NCBI GenBank assembly: GCA_947460825.1
Contig: CANHHA010000007.1
Span: 1 to 64,000, forward strand
From: Flavobacteriales bacterium
Lineage (GTDB): Bacteria; Bacteroidota; Bacteroidia; Flavobacteriales_D; Crocinitomicaceae
Direction: 5' to 3'
Length of the DNA stretch: 64,000 bases
In this document: piece by piece, positions 38,525 to 48,557 of the stretch
Layout: every line of letters starts with the position of its first letter
How positions within the stretch are numbered: the first letter of the stretch is position 1
Translations under genes and position numbers: made by a program
The notes under the pieces: generated by a model
The model's database searches: none
Told to the model about the DNA's origin: nothing
Seen by the model: the letters and a program-made list of their open reading frames with translations, nothing else

Positions 38525-39280
38525 ATGTTTTGGATTATTCCCTTGGTTGCTTTCTTGGCATCGATTCTAACCTTTTTCTCAGGCTTTGGTTTGGGTACCC
38601 TGTTGATGGCTGCCATGCTTTGGTATTATCCCCCGGAATTAGCCATAGCGTTAACGGCTTTGGTCCATTTGTTAAATTCAGCAGTTAAATCCACGATGAA
38701 TCGGCACGTGCAATGGCGGATTGTTTGGCTTTTCGGAATTCCGTCGATGCTTGCAGCATTTTTTGGGGCAAGGCTCTTAACTAATTTAAGCGCACACCCC
38801 GCGGAGTTGTTTGATTTGACTGAATCCTCTTTGACCCATCCTGTGAGTTTTTTGTCGTTTCTGATTGGTTTATTTTTGATGATTTTCAGCATTGCTGAGT
38901 GGGGGATAAACGGTAAATCCGTTAGCGCACCCTTGTGGATTGGAGGACTTATTTCAGGTTTTATGGGCGGTCTCAGCGGGCATCAAGGCGCCTTGCGAAG
39001 TTTATTTTTATTGCGTGAAATACCTGATGTGCGCACGTTAGTTTCCACCTTGGCCTTTATTGGCTTACTTACCGATGTGGCGCGTAATGCGGTGTATCTG
39101 AATACTTTGCCATGGGAAAAGGTTGATTTATTCCAACTCTCGGTTACGGGAATCGCAGCTACACTTGGCGTATTGGTTGGTACTCGGATGTTGAAGAAGG
39201 TTTCAATCCAACTTCTTCATCGCTTGATTACCCTTGGAATCTTTACCTTAGGATCTTCCATGCTTTTGGGCCTACTTTAG
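38525..39280 (+). CDS. Sulfite exporter TauE/SafE family membrane protein
   Basis: Polytopic; 'SGFGLGTLLMAAMLWYYPPELAIALTALVHLLNS', 'GLISGFMGGLSGHQGALRSLFLL'. Start 38525 avoids overlap with ltaE. Confidence 0.85.
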   Translation: MFWIIPLVAFLASILTFFSGFGLGTLLMAAMLWYYPPELAIALTALVHLLNSAVKSTMNRHVQWRIVWLFGIPSMLAAFFGARLLTNLSAHPAELFDLTESSLTHPVSFLSFLIGLFLMIFSIAEWGINGKSVSAPLWIGGLISGFMGGLSGHQGALRSLFLLREIPDVRTLVSTLAFIGLLTDVARNAVYLNTLPWEKVDLFQLSVTGIAATLGVLVGTRMLKKVSIQLLHRLITLGIFTLGSSMLLGLL

Positions 39281-40293
39281 GATTTATCCTTAGCCCTGCG
39301 CTCTTTGCGTTTCTTTCGCTTGGTTTTCTTGGTATCACCTGGTGTCATGTCTTTTGGATCATCATCCGCTGTGATTTCTGTAGATTTTTCTGTTTTATTG
39401 ACATCATAAAGCACTTTTTTATCGCCGTATTCATCAATTTCCATTTCGTATTGTTTGATGCCTTTTTTATCGTAAATCGTTTGGTGTATTGTTTTTCCTT
39501 TCTCGTTATTGACTAGATGCTCTCCGATCGGAATATTCTTTTTAAAGGTGCTCTTTGAAAGTATGGTCCCGTCTTCCTGGTACTTGATAAAATCACCGTC
39601 TTTTTGGTCCATCATCCACATTTCAATTCCCGCTTCCTTTCCACTGCTGAAGAAATAGGTTTGTTTTCCATGTTTTTTACCTTCTTTATAGTTCAGGCTT
39701 ACCTCGGGCTTACCTTCCTCGCTAAACTTAAGGTGCATTCCATCCAAGAGGCCATTTTTGTATTGAACGATTTTGAAGCGTTTCCCATCGGGAAAGTACT
39801 CCCGTTGAATTCCATCTCGAATATCATTTAGGAAGTTCATATACACTAAAGTGTCACCATTGCGATTGAATTCTTTGGTAACACCATTCAACTTCCCATT
39901 CAAAAAAGTTTCCTCTTTTGATATCTTTCCGGTGGAATCAAAAAAGAATTGCTGTGTGCCATTTCTAATTCCTATGATGTGACGTTGTATGGCCTTGATG
40001 CATCCGGAACTGTAATAGCAGGTGTCTGACCCATCTCGCTTTCCATTCACACAATACATCTCATCCAAGACATAACCCCCACGGTTATAAGTCTGTCCCG
40101 TCCCATTAAACGGTGTGTACAAATCTTTGGTGAGGACATAGGTATTGATTTCTTGATCATAAGTAACTTGATCATATAAATTTAAATACCGCCTTGGTTC
40201 AGCCTTCTTTTTAACGTTTCCGCAAGGACTTTTTTCCTGGCTCATGACCGCGTTAACAACGAGGACAAGAACAATGACTATGTATTTTTTCAT
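39277..40293 (-). CDS. YwqK/MORN-like repeat protein
   Basis: 338 aa; repeated 'NGKLNGVTKEFNRNGDTLVYMNFLNDIRDGIQREYFPDGKRFKIVQYKNGLLDGMHLKFSEEGKPEVSLNYKEGKKHGKQTYFFSSG'. Confidence 0.8.
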   Translation of the reverse strand: MKKYIVIVLVLVVNAVMSQEKSPCGNVKKKAEPRRYLNLYDQVTYDQEINTYVLTKDLYTPFNGTGQTYNRGGYVLDEMYCVNGKRDGSDTCYYSSGCIKAIQRHIIGIRNGTQQFFFDSTGKISKEETFLNGKLNGVTKEFNRNGDTLVYMNFLNDIRDGIQREYFPDGKRFKIVQYKNGLLDGMHLKFSEEGKPEVSLNYKEGKKHGKQTYFFSSGKEAGIEMWMMDQKDGDFIKYQEDGTILSKSTFKKNIPIGEHLVNNEKGKTIHQTIYDKKGIKQYEMEIDEYGDKKVLYDVNKTEKSTEITADDDPKDMTPGDTKKTKRKKRKERRAKDKS

Positions 40294-40688
40294 ATATGTA
40301 AAGATGTTAATGCTACGCTCATGGGTTCAGGGATTTCAATCGTTTGTTTGGTGTGGTTGTTAAAACAAACCAATGTGCTGGTTCCGGTTGCGCACAACGT
40401 GGAGCCTACATAAACCTGATACCCTAAGCTAAAACTCTTGGTTCCAATTGCGGTTACAAAAACGGTAATCTTGGGTAGGTCATGAAGTCTAATCGACGAT
40501 AAATAAGTAGCTTCATTTTTAACAAGCACTACTCCTTGTGTCATCCAATCCCAGTCTTTTCCGAGCAAGGGGTGAAAGTAATGAATTCGAGCCATTTCAA
40601 AATAGTTAAAATAGGCTACGTTGTTTACATGGCCAAGTAAATCGATGTCCGAAAAGCGTACTTGAACTTCAAAAGGGCTACTGTGCAT
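40290..40688 (-). CDS. Hotdog-fold acyl-CoA thioesterase
   Basis: 132 aa; 'VQVRFSDIDLLGHVNNVAYFNYFEMARIHYF'. Confidence 0.9.
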   Translation of the reverse strand: MHSSPFEVQVRFSDIDLLGHVNNVAYFNYFEMARIHYFHPLLGKDWDWMTQGVVLVKNEATYLSSIRLHDLPKITVFVTAIGTKSFSLGYQVYVGSTLCATGTSTLVCFNNHTKQTIEIPEPMSVALTSLHI

Positions 40689-42552
40689 CTAATTGCTGGA
40701 ATTGGGAGTTATTGCTTTTAAATTCTGGAACAATTTGTTTCATGATCGCTACCCGTTGCATAAGCGAGGTGTTAGATTCAAGCAGTAATTCAATCTGCGG
40801 ATTCAATTCCGAGGTGATTTCACGAGTTTTTGCAATCAGTATTTTGGGATGATGGGTTGTTAATGTAGTTTCTGAATCCGCTAATAATTCCTCGTAGAGT
40901 TTCTCTCCCGGACGTAAGCCAGAGATTTTAATTTCAATGTCCTTGCCGGGTTCCAAGCCATGAAGCAGGATCATTTTTCTGGCTAATTCGATGATAGGAA
41001 CAGATTCACCCATGTCAAATACATAGATTTCTCCACCCTTACCCATGGAAAAAGCTTCTAATACCAATTGGCATGCCTCGGGTATAGTCATGAAATATCT
41101 GGTGATGCGTTCATCAGTTACGGTAATCGGTCCACCTTGTTCAATTTGTCGTTGAAAAAGTGGGATAACAGATCCGTTGGAGCCTAGTACATTTCCAAAG
41201 CGGGTGGTGATGAATTTGGTAATTCCCAGGTGATTTTTATTCTGCACAATCATTTCGGCGATGCGCTTACTTGCACCCATAATATTAGTTGGGTTAACCG
41301 CTTTGTCCGTTGAAATGAAAATAAACTTTTCCAGGTTGAATGCAACGGCGCACTCGGTTAAATTCCTCGTTCCTAAAATATTAGTAATGATTGCCTCGTG
41401 TGGATTTTCTTCCATTAATGGGACATGTTTGTAGGCGGCTGCATGAAAGACAATGTGCGGATTGAACTCTTCAAAAATACTCCGTATCGATTCGAAGTTT
41501 CGAATATCTCCGATTCGGAAATGTATGCGAAGTTCATGTGGGTAGTCAATTAATTCCTGTTGCAGTTCATAAAGTGGAGATTCTGCTTGATCTAAGAGTA
41601 TGAGGTTCGCTACGTTATACTTAATCACTTCCTTTGCGATACCACTACCGATAGACCCCGCAGCCCCTGTGATAATTATGGTTTTCCCCGCCATTTCAGC
41701 CGCTAAGCTGCTTTGAGCTAATTGAATATGTGCCCGACCTAACAATTCCGAAATATTAATTTGACCTATCTTTTTTGGGGTTAATTCCCCATTGACCCAG
41801 GTATTAGGATCTTGCACCCGCTGAATTTTTACTTGTTTTGAAAGACAGATTTCCACGAGATTCCTCAATAATTCCGGGTTGAGTGTACGAATGGCAACAA
41901 TGACTTTTTCGATTCGTAGGGAGGAAAGTAAGGAATCCATTTGGTTCGCGTCGAAAACCTTGATCCCATCGATTCTATTGCCTACAAGCGCAGTGTTATT
42001 GTCCACAAACCCTATAATTTTTTGCTGAATGCGATTATCGTTTTCTATGGTGCGTTTGGCAATTATTCCCATGGCTCCCGCCCCGAATACCAAGACACGT
42101 TCTCCAATCTCAGCGGACTTTACCGTTTCGATATACCATAGTTTAATGGCAAATCTACTCCCTATAAGAAACATAAGACTAATCATAAACTCCATTAGAA
42201 TTATGGAGCTGGGAAACAAGTAGGTAGTGTTCCAAATGGTGGCGCGTAAGGCACTAATGACAATAAAAATCAAGGTAGCGCTGAGATTGGCTTTGAGTAT
42301 GCGCTGTGAATCTTGGGTTGAGGTGTAGCGAACTAGGCCTTTGTGGATTCCAAATAGAATAAAAACGACCCCTTTGATGCATAAATAGAGGATGAATTCG
42401 GGCCAATGTTGGAGCCATTCGTTTTTCATCGCATACAGATTGGTATTTAAATCGAAGCGAATAAAATAGGCAAGGACTAGTGAAAAGACAGAAATAATTA
42501 AATCAATTACGATTATTATCCAACGAGGGGTTGCCGTTCTTAATTTAATCAT
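40678..42552 (-). CDS. Membrane nucleotide-sugar epimerase/dehydratase (CapD/WbpM-like)
   Basis: 624 aa; N-terminal TM helices; 'GKTIIITGAAGSIGSGIAKEV', 'VFHAAAYKHVPLMEENPHEAI', 'FISTDKAVNPTNIMGASKR'. Confidence 0.92.
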   Translation of the reverse strand: MIKLRTATPRWIIIVIDLIISVFSLVLAYFIRFDLNTNLYAMKNEWLQHWPEFILYLCIKGVVFILFGIHKGLVRYTSTQDSQRILKANLSATLIFIVISALRATIWNTTYLFPSSIILMEFMISLMFLIGSRFAIKLWYIETVKSAEIGERVLVFGAGAMGIIAKRTIENDNRIQQKIIGFVDNNTALVGNRIDGIKVFDANQMDSLLSSLRIEKVIVAIRTLNPELLRNLVEICLSKQVKIQRVQDPNTWVNGELTPKKIGQINISELLGRAHIQLAQSSLAAEMAGKTIIITGAAGSIGSGIAKEVIKYNVANLILLDQAESPLYELQQELIDYPHELRIHFRIGDIRNFESIRSIFEEFNPHIVFHAAAYKHVPLMEENPHEAIITNILGTRNLTECAVAFNLEKFIFISTDKAVNPTNIMGASKRIAEMIVQNKNHLGITKFITTRFGNVLGSNGSVIPLFQRQIEQGGPITVTDERITRYFMTIPEACQLVLEAFSMGKGGEIYVFDMGESVPIIELARKMILLHGLEPGKDIEIKISGLRPGEKLYEELLADSETTLTTHHPKILIAKTREITSELNPQIELLLESNTSLMQRVAIMKQIVPEFKSNNSQFQQLDAQ

Positions 42553-42569
42553 GAAATCAAAGGTAAAAA

Positions 42570-42593
42570 AAAAGACCGCGATTGCGGTCTTTT
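42570..42593 (-). terminator. Intrinsic terminator downstream of the minus-strand hypothetical gene
   Basis: AAAAGACCGC-GATT-GCGGTCTTTT with a T-run on the minus strand. Confidence 0.75.
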
Positions 42594-42611
42594 ACTTCAA
42601 TTAGTATCGTT

Positions 42612-43055
42612 TTAGTTCAATCGAACGATGTTCATTTTAAGGTCGCTCAACACTTCCTTAATGTATCCATCTTTCATAGAAACGAATACCGAGAGTGCTG
42701 GGTTCGTATCTCCGTAGCAATTTCCTGCTTTGGTTTCACCCGCTTCAAGATTGAACGTAAATGTATATTCTGGGTTATCACACGTTCTGCAATTTCCGTT
42801 ATCCAAGTCATAATACATATCCTCTCTTACTTTAAGAGATGCGGCAACGGCATTTGAATTTGTAATACTTAATAACTTAAACGTCATGGTTTCATGGCGA
42901 TCTTCATTGGTACATGTGGTTAATTGCGCCGTAATACTTACGCCGTTTTCGCTGTACAATACTTCAGGGGAACCTACAGCAGTACTTGTCATTTTTTGAC
43001 CAAATGAAGTCAGTGAAATCGAAGCTAATAATCCGAAAAAAGCAATACGTAACAT
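42612..43055 (-). CDS. Hypothetical secreted protein
   Basis: 147 aa, signal peptide MLRIAFFGLLASISLTSFGQ; no recognised family. Confidence 0.65.
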   Translation of the reverse strand: MLRIAFFGLLASISLTSFGQKMTSTAVGSPEVLYSENGVSITAQLTTCTNEDRHETMTFKLLSITNSNAVAASLKVREDMYYDLDNGNCRTCDNPEYTFTFNLEAGETKAGNCYGDTNPALSVFVSMKDGYIKEVLSDLKMNIVRLN

Positions 43056-43159
43056 AAGCGGTGGTTTTTATTAAATTTATACATGTCTAAGACGACAAAT
43101 CTCCTTGAATTGTTGCTTTGAACGCTTAAAATTATTCAATATTTTTGAATCTTAAAAAA

Positions 43160-43609
43160 ATGATTGAAATAGAACGTAAATTTTTGATCGGAAACATGGA
43201 TTTACTGAGTCCATGGCTGTTGAATGGGCGAACTATTCAACAAGGTTATTTGTTTGTGGCGCCTGATAAATCATGTAGGATTCGCTTGAAGGGGGAACGG
43301 GGGTTTATCACCTTGAAGTTCGGTGACTCCGCATTAGTTCGGTCGGAATTTGAATATGAAATCCCTCAACCTGAGGCAGAGGCCTTGCTCCGTCATTGTT
43401 CAAAAGTGCTTTCGAAAACGCGATTTGAGGTTATGGTCGATTCCCATGTTTGGGAAATTGATGTCTTTCATGAAAAACTCGAAGGACTCATAGTCGCTGA
43501 AATTGAATTATCTCGAGAAGACGAAACTTTTGTACTACCCGATTGGGTTGGCAAGGAAGTTACTGCAGATAAATCGTATCTGAATGTAAATTTGATTGAA
43601 CGGTTATAG
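43160..43609 (+). CDS. CYTH domain protein
   Basis: 'MIEIERKFLIGN', 'IQQGYLFVAPDKSCRIRLKGERGFITLKF', 'EIDVFHEKLEGLIVAEIELSRED'. Confidence 0.9.
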   Translation: MIEIERKFLIGNMDLLSPWLLNGRTIQQGYLFVAPDKSCRIRLKGERGFITLKFGDSALVRSEFEYEIPQPEAEALLRHCSKVLSKTRFEVMVDSHVWEIDVFHEKLEGLIVAEIELSREDETFVLPDWVGKEVTADKSYLNVNLIERL

Positions 43610-43930
43610 TCTTTCTATGGGGGATGTGATGCAATCCACGACGTTACCTCCGATTTCGAAGGTGAAAAAGGCATTAAAATCCGCAATGTTTTCCGTCTCA
43701 AAAAACGAAACGTTTTGCTCCGTGAGTTGATTGATTTCGTTTAGTGTGATTTTTTTTATGTATTTCATGAGTACTTGATCTTCATCCCAAATATCCTCCT
43801 CAATTAAATACAAGGTGGGTTCATGAAAGGGAATGAATTCTTTGTCCTCGATGTAGGGTTCTAATATGTTCCAAAATTTCTGGGTTGGAGTTACTTTTAA
43901 ATAGGCTCTATTGATGGTTTTCATAGTCAT
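43604..43930 (-). CDS. Hypothetical protein
   Basis: 108-aa ORF overlapping the upstream same-strand gene by 4 bp (operon-like). Confidence 0.55.
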   Translation of the reverse strand: MTMKTINRAYLKVTPTQKFWNILEPYIEDKEFIPFHEPTLYLIEEDIWDEDQVLMKYIKKITLNEINQLTEQNVSFFETENIADFNAFFTFEIGGNVVDCITSPIERL

Positions 43931-44556
43931 TGTTTAGGTGTTTTGGGAAATGTCCATCGGCATGATTGTCCAGTTCCTTGTTCTATGATGATCCGGATGG
44001 AATCGGTTGGATAGGAATATCGTTGGTAACGCTCCCATTGCTTGCGATTAATTTTACCGCTCGAATTAATTTCAACGATTGAGGCGCTATTGATTAATAT
44101 GAGCACATTTTCTTTGGATATTTTTTGCCTTTCAAACCACTCCAATTGTTGGTTATTAGGCCCGTAATGGTCTAGCCAGTTAAATAACGCATTTATTCGG
44201 GTGTTACTGTCCTTGAATTTCCATTCACCAACATACATGGATTTTTCACCTTCTCGAAGTACAAAACGGGTGGGGTATTGTCCTTTTGGATGCGGAAAAC
44301 GATCCAGAAAGTGTGCAGTTTCATCAACTTCGATTGCATCAAAATTCAAGCCAACACTATCGTTGGTGTACTTCATGAGATACGGAGCAAGGGTATCTTG
44401 TTTGGCAAGTTGCTTCCGGTGTGTTTGTGTTCGTTTGGGTTGAATATCTTCAAACCTCTTATTTTTTCCTTCTGACTTGCTAGAACAGGCGCATAGTGCC
44501 ATGGCACCAATGGCAATACTCCATATGAATTTGAGGGTTAGTAAGGGTTTGTACAT
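43927..44556 (-). CDS. Hypothetical lipoprotein
   Basis: 209 aa; lipobox-like 'IAIGAMALCACSSKSEG'. Confidence 0.6.
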   Translation of the reverse strand: MYKPLLTLKFIWSIAIGAMALCACSSKSEGKNKRFEDIQPKRTQTHRKQLAKQDTLAPYLMKYTNDSVGLNFDAIEVDETAHFLDRFPHPKGQYPTRFVLREGEKSMYVGEWKFKDSNTRINALFNWLDHYGPNNQQLEWFERQKISKENVLILINSASIVEINSSGKINRKQWERYQRYSYPTDSIRIIIEQGTGQSCRWTFPKTPKQ

Positions 44557-44623
44557 GCTCCTACAATTTTAACGATTTCTAAGATATGTTAAGGTCACTT
44601 TTGTTATTTTTGTAAAAAAAGAA

Positions 44624-45172
44624 ATGATGAAAAAATTAGGTATGTATTTTTCTATGGTATTGTTGCTCTCTGCATGCGCAACACAAGTGCCTTACACAAA
44701 TTTAATTCGAGATGAATTTGCGCTTGATTCAGAGGAGAAATTAACCAAAGTTCAATTTTATATTTCTCACACCATTGTAATGGATGAGGAGGTAAAAAAT
44801 GAAAATTCAACTACCACCACCAATGGAACGCTCATCAACAGCTCAAGTACTAAAAAGGAATCGGTAATAGTTCAAGCGGGAACCCCTTGTGTTTTTGATT
44901 CATATGGTACCAAAGGTGAAATTCTGGTTCGTTTTGAAATCGGGGAAGGAAAAACCTTGAAATTCTTTTCGAAGAATGAAGCCAATCGCCGGTATTATTT
45001 TGATGTGGAATGGAATCAACCCGGTGGACCCAAAATTCAATATGGGGATGTGACGTATAAAATCGATGTTATGCGAGGTAGTCCGCGCTCTGCATACATC
45101 AAAGTTGCGAAAAAGAAACTCGAAAAGGTGAAACGCAAAGATCGCTTTGTTCGAGGAATGAAAGTGAAATAA
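44624..45172 (+). CDS. Hypothetical lipoprotein
   Basis: 182 aa; 'MKKLGMYFSMVLLLSACATQVPYT' lipobox. Confidence 0.7.
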   Translation: MMKKLGMYFSMVLLLSACATQVPYTNLIRDEFALDSEEKLTKVQFYISHTIVMDEEVKNENSTTTTNGTLINSSSTKKESVIVQAGTPCVFDSYGTKGEILVRFEIGEGKTLKFFSKNEANRRYYFDVEWNQPGGPKIQYGDVTYKIDVMRGSPRSAYIKVAKKKLEKVKRKDRFVRGMKVK

Positions 45173-45180
45173 CACCTAAA

Positions 45181-45204
45181 GCCATTCGAATCGAATGGCT
45201 TTTT
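45181..45204 (+). terminator. Intrinsic terminator
   Basis: GCCATTCGA-A-TCGAATGGC followed by TTTTT. Confidence 0.7.
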
Positions 45205-45216
45205 AATAAATACCCT

Positions 45217-48200
45217 ATGAAGCATTTCCTCATCCTATGTTTATTGGTGCAAGCCAGTATGTATGCTCAAAAAAAATCGGCCACTAAAGAATCATCAGCC
45301 CTGCCTTTTGATGAGGGTACTGTTTCCACATTAAGTTTCCGCATGGTTGGTCCCGCGCTCACTTCCGGGAGGGTAGCTGATATTGCCGTTCATCCTACCA
45401 ATAAGGATTTATGGTATGTCGCGGCAGCCAGTGGTGGGGTATGGCTTACCAAGAATCACGGCATCACGTTTCAGCCTATTTTCGATGGCTACGGAAGTTA
45501 TTCTATTGGTTGCGTGAAACTATCTCCATCGAATCCAAATACCGTTTGGGTGGGTTCCGGAGAAAACAATAATCAACGTTCCGTAAGTTATGGTGATGGG
45601 GTTTATAAATCCGTAGACGGTGGAAAATCGTTTACTAACATGGGTCTCAAACAATCAGAGCATATTGGAAGTATTGTTATTCATCCAACGAATGAACATG
45701 TTTTATGGGTTGCGGCGTATGGTCCTCTTTGGAGTAAAGGCGGAGAACGCGGCGTATATAAGTCTGTGGATGGCGGTAAAACCTGGAAACGAACCTTGTT
45801 TATTTCCGATGATACCGGAGTGGCCGAAGTAGTGATTGATCCAAGCAATCCCGAAATTCTGTATGCTTCTGCACATCAGCGCAGAAGACATGAATGGACG
45901 TATATCGGAGGAGGACCTGAATCTACGCTGTATAAGTCCACCGACGGTGGAGAAACCTGGCGTGAAATTGCATCGGGATTGCCAAAATTAGACATGGGTC
46001 GAATCGGCCTTGCAGTATCTCCTGCAGATCCCAATTGGGTCTATGCGATTGTTGAAGGGCGTTATGATAAGGGGGGTGTTTATTTGAGTACCAATAAAGG
46101 AGAATCTTGGAACAAACAAGGAGGGTTTTCTACCAGTGGAAACTATTATCAGGAAATTTTTTGTGACCCATCCAATAAACGTAAGGTATTTGCAATGGAC
46201 ACCTACATGCATCATTCGGAAGATGCCGGCGTTACCTTTAAGCCAACGGGTGAATCACATAAGCACGTAGATAATCATGTCATTTGGATTGACCCATCGA
46301 ATACCGACCACTGGTTGGTTGGATGTGATGGCGGGGTTTATGAAACCTATAGTCATGCCAAGGAATGGCGGTTTTTTGACAACCTACCCATTACGCAATT
46401 TTATAAAGTAACTACAGACAACGATTATCCATTTTATAACATTTACGGTGGTACCCAAGATAATAATTCCATGGGTGGTCCTTCAGGCACAACGAATGTT
46501 AGTGGGATATTAAATACGGATTGGTTTATTACGAATGGGGGAGATGGATTTGAGTCGGCAACGGATTGGAATAATCCAAACATTACATATGCCCAAGCGC
46601 AGTATGGTTGGTTGGTGCGTTACGATAAACAAAGTGGAGAGAAAGTTCCGATTCAACCCATGCCAGCTAAAGGTCAACCCGGGTATCGTTGGAATTGGGA
46701 TGCGCCATTGCTCGTTTCGAAACATGATGCATCTACCTTGTATTTCGCAGCGAATAAGGTGTTTAAGTCTGCCAATAAAGGAGATGATTGGACTGAAATT
46801 TCACCAGATTTAACGCGACAATTGGATCGCAATAAAGTTCCTGTCATGGGACAGGTTTGGAGCATTGATGCAGTGATGAAGAATGCATCTACTACGGTTT
46901 ATGGTAATGTGGTGGCCATGGATGAATCGCCTCTTAAAAAAGGAGTGCTCTTTGCAGGTACAGACGATGGCTTAATCCAAGTTTCGCAAAATGAGGGCAA
47001 GGATTGGAAAAAGATCGAGGCCATTCCAGGGGTTCCCGCTCAAACTCGGGTGAATATGTTGACGGCATCACGATTTAATGATCAAGTGGTTTATGCAGCA
47101 TTTAATAACCAGCGTAACGGGGATTTCAAACCGTATGTGTTTAAGTCGTCAGATTGTGGAGTTACTTGGACCTCCATTTCAAGTAATTTACCTGAACGCG
47201 GAACGGTTTACTGCATTAAGCAAGATTTTAAAACACCCAATTTACTATTTGTTGGAACAGAGTTTGGGGCATATTTCACCACCGACGAAGGACAACATTG
47301 GACAAAACTAAGTGGCTTACCAACCATTGCGGTGTATGATTTAGATATTCAAGAGCGGGAGTGTGATTTGGTAGCGGCTACCTTTGGACGTGGGTTTTAT
47401 GTATTGGACAACTACAGTCCGCTTAGGGGCTTAACCACAGAGGTGCTGAATAAAAAAGCACACCTGTTTGATACCGAAGATGCATTATTGTATGTACCAG
47501 CGGATCCCCTAGGATTGGAAGGTACAGGATTTCAGGGCCATAATATGTGGGCCTCGGAGAATCCGTCTTTTGGGGCAGTGTTCAATCTGTATCTTAAAGA
47601 GGGGATACCATCAATGAAAAGTAAACGTCAAGAAAAAGAGAAGGCGCTTGAAAAGGATAAAAAAGAAGTGACTTACCCATCGATGAATGAATTGCGCGCA
47701 GAACTTCAGGAAACAAAAGCTACTTGTATTTGGGCTATTTCTAATGACGCTGGTAAAGAGATTAAGCGTTTTACTACAACCCCTGCTAAGGGTATTTCTC
47801 GTGTAACGTGGAATTTAAGAAGCAATCCAACAACCACAGTGAATGGCGGTAATAATGGATTTTTAGTGCCGGCTGGTAACTATTCGCTGGAAGTTTATAT
47901 GGTAAGTAATAAAGGAATAGACACCTTGGTGAAGCAGCATGTATTCAATGTGAAGGCATTGAGCAATCAAACCTTAATTGCGAAAAATCCTGAAGAGCTA
48001 AATGCATTCAGAAAAGAGGTAGCAGAAGTGAGTAGAAAAGTTAGCGGCGTAGGAGAAATCATGCAGGAATTTAGCACGCAGCTTGGGTTAGTTGAATCCG
48101 CTTTATTGAATTATCCAAATACAGATATTAGCATGTTACGAGAAATAAAAAGCTTAAGTCTTGGATTAGATTCTTGTAAACTCATTATGTATGGCGATGA

Positions 48201-48459
48201 ATTGTTAACTAAACATGAATTTGAATCAGCACCGAGTATGACGGGACGTTTGGGCATGGTGGAGTATATGTTGTATGACAATACCTCGGGGGTAACCAAT
48301 ACGCATCGAGCGAATTTAGCTGCAGTGAAGGAAGAATTTTCAGGAGTTTCAGTCCGAATTAAACAACTGCTTACCACGTTTTATGGAATCGAAGAGCGTT
48401 TAGCGCAAGTTCCAATTCCGTATACCAAATCCAGAGGACTGCTCTGGAAGGAGGAATAA
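45217..48459 (+). CDS. VPS10/sortilin-like BNR-repeat beta-propeller protein
   Basis: 1080 aa; multiple 'GVYKSVDGGKTWKR', 'TLYKSTDGGETWREI', 'GVYLSTNKGESWNK', 'YFTTDEGQHWTKL' Asp-box repeats. Confidence 0.88.
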   Translation: MKHFLILCLLVQASMYAQKKSATKESSALPFDEGTVSTLSFRMVGPALTSGRVADIAVHPTNKDLWYVAAASGGVWLTKNHGITFQPIFDGYGSYSIGCVKLSPSNPNTVWVGSGENNNQRSVSYGDGVYKSVDGGKSFTNMGLKQSEHIGSIVIHPTNEHVLWVAAYGPLWSKGGERGVYKSVDGGKTWKRTLFISDDTGVAEVVIDPSNPEILYASAHQRRRHEWTYIGGGPESTLYKSTDGGETWREIASGLPKLDMGRIGLAVSPADPNWVYAIVEGRYDKGGVYLSTNKGESWNKQGGFSTSGNYYQEIFCDPSNKRKVFAMDTYMHHSEDAGVTFKPTGESHKHVDNHVIWIDPSNTDHWLVGCDGGVYETYSHAKEWRFFDNLPITQFYKVTTDNDYPFYNIYGGTQDNNSMGGPSGTTNVSGILNTDWFITNGGDGFESATDWNNPNITYAQAQYGWLVRYDKQSGEKVPIQPMPAKGQPGYRWNWDAPLLVSKHDASTLYFAANKVFKSANKGDDWTEISPDLTRQLDRNKVPVMGQVWSIDAVMKNASTTVYGNVVAMDESPLKKGVLFAGTDDGLIQVSQNEGKDWKKIEAIPGVPAQTRVNMLTASRFNDQVVYAAFNNQRNGDFKPYVFKSSDCGVTWTSISSNLPERGTVYCIKQDFKTPNLLFVGTEFGAYFTTDEGQHWTKLSGLPTIAVYDLDIQERECDLVAATFGRGFYVLDNYSPLRGLTTEVLNKKAHLFDTEDALLYVPADPLGLEGTGFQGHNMWASENPSFGAVFNLYLKEGIPSMKSKRQEKEKALEKDKKEVTYPSMNELRAELQETKATCIWAISNDAGKEIKRFTTTPAKGISRVTWNLRSNPTTTVNGGNNGFLVPAGNYSLEVYMVSNKGIDTLVKQHVFNVKALSNQTLIAKNPEELNAFRKEVAEVSRKVSGVGEIMQEFSTQLGLVESALLNYPNTDISMLREIKSLSLGLDSCKLIMYGDELLTKHEFESAPSMTGRLGMVEYMLYDNTSGVTNTHRANLAAVKEEFSGVSVRIKQLLTTFYGIEERLAQVPIPYTKSRGLLWKEE

Positions 48460-48557
48460 GGTGCTGGAGTAAACCATGCGTTCGTTCAGGTAATAAGTTG
48501 GGTGATATGTTATGTAGCGGATAGATTTCCGTAGGAATGCCTCTATTCCTAAATTGC

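Noticed and set aside
39277-40293. YwqK 'antitoxin' implying a toxin-antitoxin system
   Set aside because: The name is historical for MORN-like repeat proteins; no toxin partner is adjacent (the neighbour is a hotdog thioesterase).
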